Shown here: positions 14,478 through 15,051 of the stretch, one piece after another
Numbering within the stretch: position 1 is the stretch's first letter
Layout of the letters: each line of letters starts with the position of its first letter
Assembly: GCA_016926575.1 (NCBI GenBank)
Contig: JAFGOJ010000150.1
Location: forward strand, 1 to 15,051
Origin: Anaerolineae bacterium
GTDB taxonomy: Bacteria; Chloroflexota; Anaerolineae; B4-G1; DUEL01
Reading direction: 5' to 3'
DNA: 15,051 nt
The notes under the pieces: model-generated
The model's database searches: none
Told to the model about the DNA's origin: nothing
Seen by the model: only the letters and a program-made list of their open reading frames with translations
Program-made: the position numbers and the translations under genes

Positions 14478-14957
14478 ATGGGCAGCGACAATAAAGCGAC
14501 CATCGTGGTCTTCAGCGGCGATATGGACAAAATCTTCGCCGCCTTCATCATCGCCACCGGCTGCGCTGCGGCAGGCATGGACACGACGCTCTTCTTCACC
14601 TTCTGGGGCTTGAACGCCATCAAGACCGGCAAGCCGATCAAGGCCAAAGGGTTCCTGGGCAAGATGATGGGGATCATGAACCGGGGCGGCATCGACCGGC
14701 TGAACCCCTCCCGCTTCAGCTTTGGCGGCATTGGACGTATCCTGTTCAGCAAGATGATGCGCGACAAGAAGGTCATGCCCCTGGAGGAGATGCGCCAGAC
14801 GGCGATCGACCTGGACGTACACTTGTTGGCGTGCAAGATGAGTATGGACGTCTTGGAAATTGGCCGCGAAGACCTGATCCCCGAGCTCGAGGACGTCGTG
14901 GGGGTGGCGACGTTCGTCAAAGACGCCGCCAATTCCAAGATTCAGCTCTTCATTTAG
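14478..14957 (+). CDS. dsrE2: DsrE2-like sulfurtransferase
   Basis: The 159-residue protein belongs to the DsrE/DsrF/DrsH-like family of the DsrE2 type, often found next to tusA in bacteria and archaea with sulfur-trafficking genes. It opens with KATIVVFSGDMDKIFAAF and has the FFTFWGLNAI segment. Cys119 in LLACKMSMDVLEI is the conserved DsrE2 active-site cysteine, and Cys29 in ATGCAAAGMD is the second conserved one. There is no clear membrane helix, so it is probably soluble or peripheral. The ATG is 3 bases after the TusA stop and is preceded only by a weak site inside the tusA end, suggesting coupled translation. It is the last gene of the operon, with a hairpin starting at its stop codon. 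Confidence 0.9.
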   Translation: MGSDNKATIVVFSGDMDKIFAAFIIATGCAAAGMDTTLFFTFWGLNAIKTGKPIKAKGFLGKMMGIMNRGGIDRLNPSRFSFGGIGRILFSKMMRDKKVMPLEEMRQTAIDLDVHLLACKMSMDVLEIGREDLIPELEDVVGVATFVKDAANSKIQLFI

Positions 14958-14992
14958 GGTAACTGCTCAGGCTGTGCGCCTGGCAGTTACCC
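14957..14992 (+). terminator. Hairpin at the end of the sulfur-relay operon
   Basis: GGGTAACTGC (14957-14966) pairs perfectly with GCAGTTACCC (14983-14992). After a one-base T bulge the stem continues CAGG/CCTG (14968-14971 with 14979-14982). The left arm begins at the last base of the dsrE2 stop codon. No T-run follows, as with the other hairpins here, so termination is likely but not certain. Confidence 0.6.
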
Positions 14993-15020
14993 GCCTGGCG
15001 CGTCAAAGGGAGAACTGGGG

Positions 15021-15051
15021 GTTTTGCGGGCGGCGAAGCCGCCCGCAAAAC
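15021..15051. repeat. Perfect 14-bp hairpin with GAA triloop at the window edge
   Basis: GTTTTGCGGGCGGC (15021-15034) pairs perfectly with GCCGCCCGCAAAAC (15038-15051) around GAA. The tip is GCGAAGC, a sequence known to form an unusually stable mini-hairpin. The outer T and A runs give it the look of a bidirectional terminator; sequence beyond the window is needed to see whether it is longer. Confidence 0.65.

Overview
The window is GC-rich bacterial DNA with strong Shine-Dalgarno sites, tightly packed and often overlapping genes, GTG starts, GAF-rich histidine kinases and short palindromic repeats at gene ends. This style, together with a cytoplasmic trypsin-like protease carrying a characteristic N-terminal domain, suggests a member of the Chloroflexota (Anaerolineae-like). 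That placement is an inference from gene content, since no rRNA or marker gene is present.

Layout. Positions 1-91 hold hairpin repeats. A minus-strand gene (92-1753) encodes an FAD-linked oxidase of the alkyl-DHAP-synthase type. It is separated by a divergent promoter region (about 1754-1899) from a long plus-strand run (1900-12152): deoxyguanosine-kinase-like dgk, a membrane histidine kinase with a cysteine-bearing GAF domain, dck-like deoxynucleoside kinase, a soluble GAF-GAF-GAF-PAS histidine kinase, an AlaX-type tRNA editing protein, a degenerate metallo-beta-lactamase-fold protein, a membrane-anchored TPR protein, an 85-residue stand-alone domain, and a trypsin-like protease whose N-terminus is the same domain. 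Most junctions overlap by 4 bases, abut or lie within about 20 bases, so this looks like one translationally coupled operon. The only looser junction is a 45-base one that contains a 14-bp triple repeat.

A 290-base intergenic region (12153-12442) contains a perfect 14-bp hairpin, a nested inverted-repeat structure and a probable promoter. It separates the first operon from a second one (12443-14957) devoted to sulfur relay: a tandem-NifX-domain protein, TusD/DsrE, TusC/DsrF, TusB/DsrH, TusA and a DsrE2-like protein. The order DsrE-DsrF-DsrH is canonical, but no DsrC/TusE follows in the window. The NifX-like protein has one cysteine pair at equivalent places in each half. Two more hairpins end the window.

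How the genes may work together. The two deoxynucleoside kinases form a nucleoside-salvage pair (dGuo versus dAdo/dCyd type), unusually interleaved with two histidine kinases that have no response regulator nearby. The protease and the stand-alone copy of its N-terminal domain look like a protease with a possible partner or inhibitor. The second operon probably passes persulfide sulfur between TusA, DsrE-family proteins and an unknown acceptor, for which the NifX-like protein is a candidate. I saw no CRISPR array, tRNA, rRNA, transposase or phage gene.
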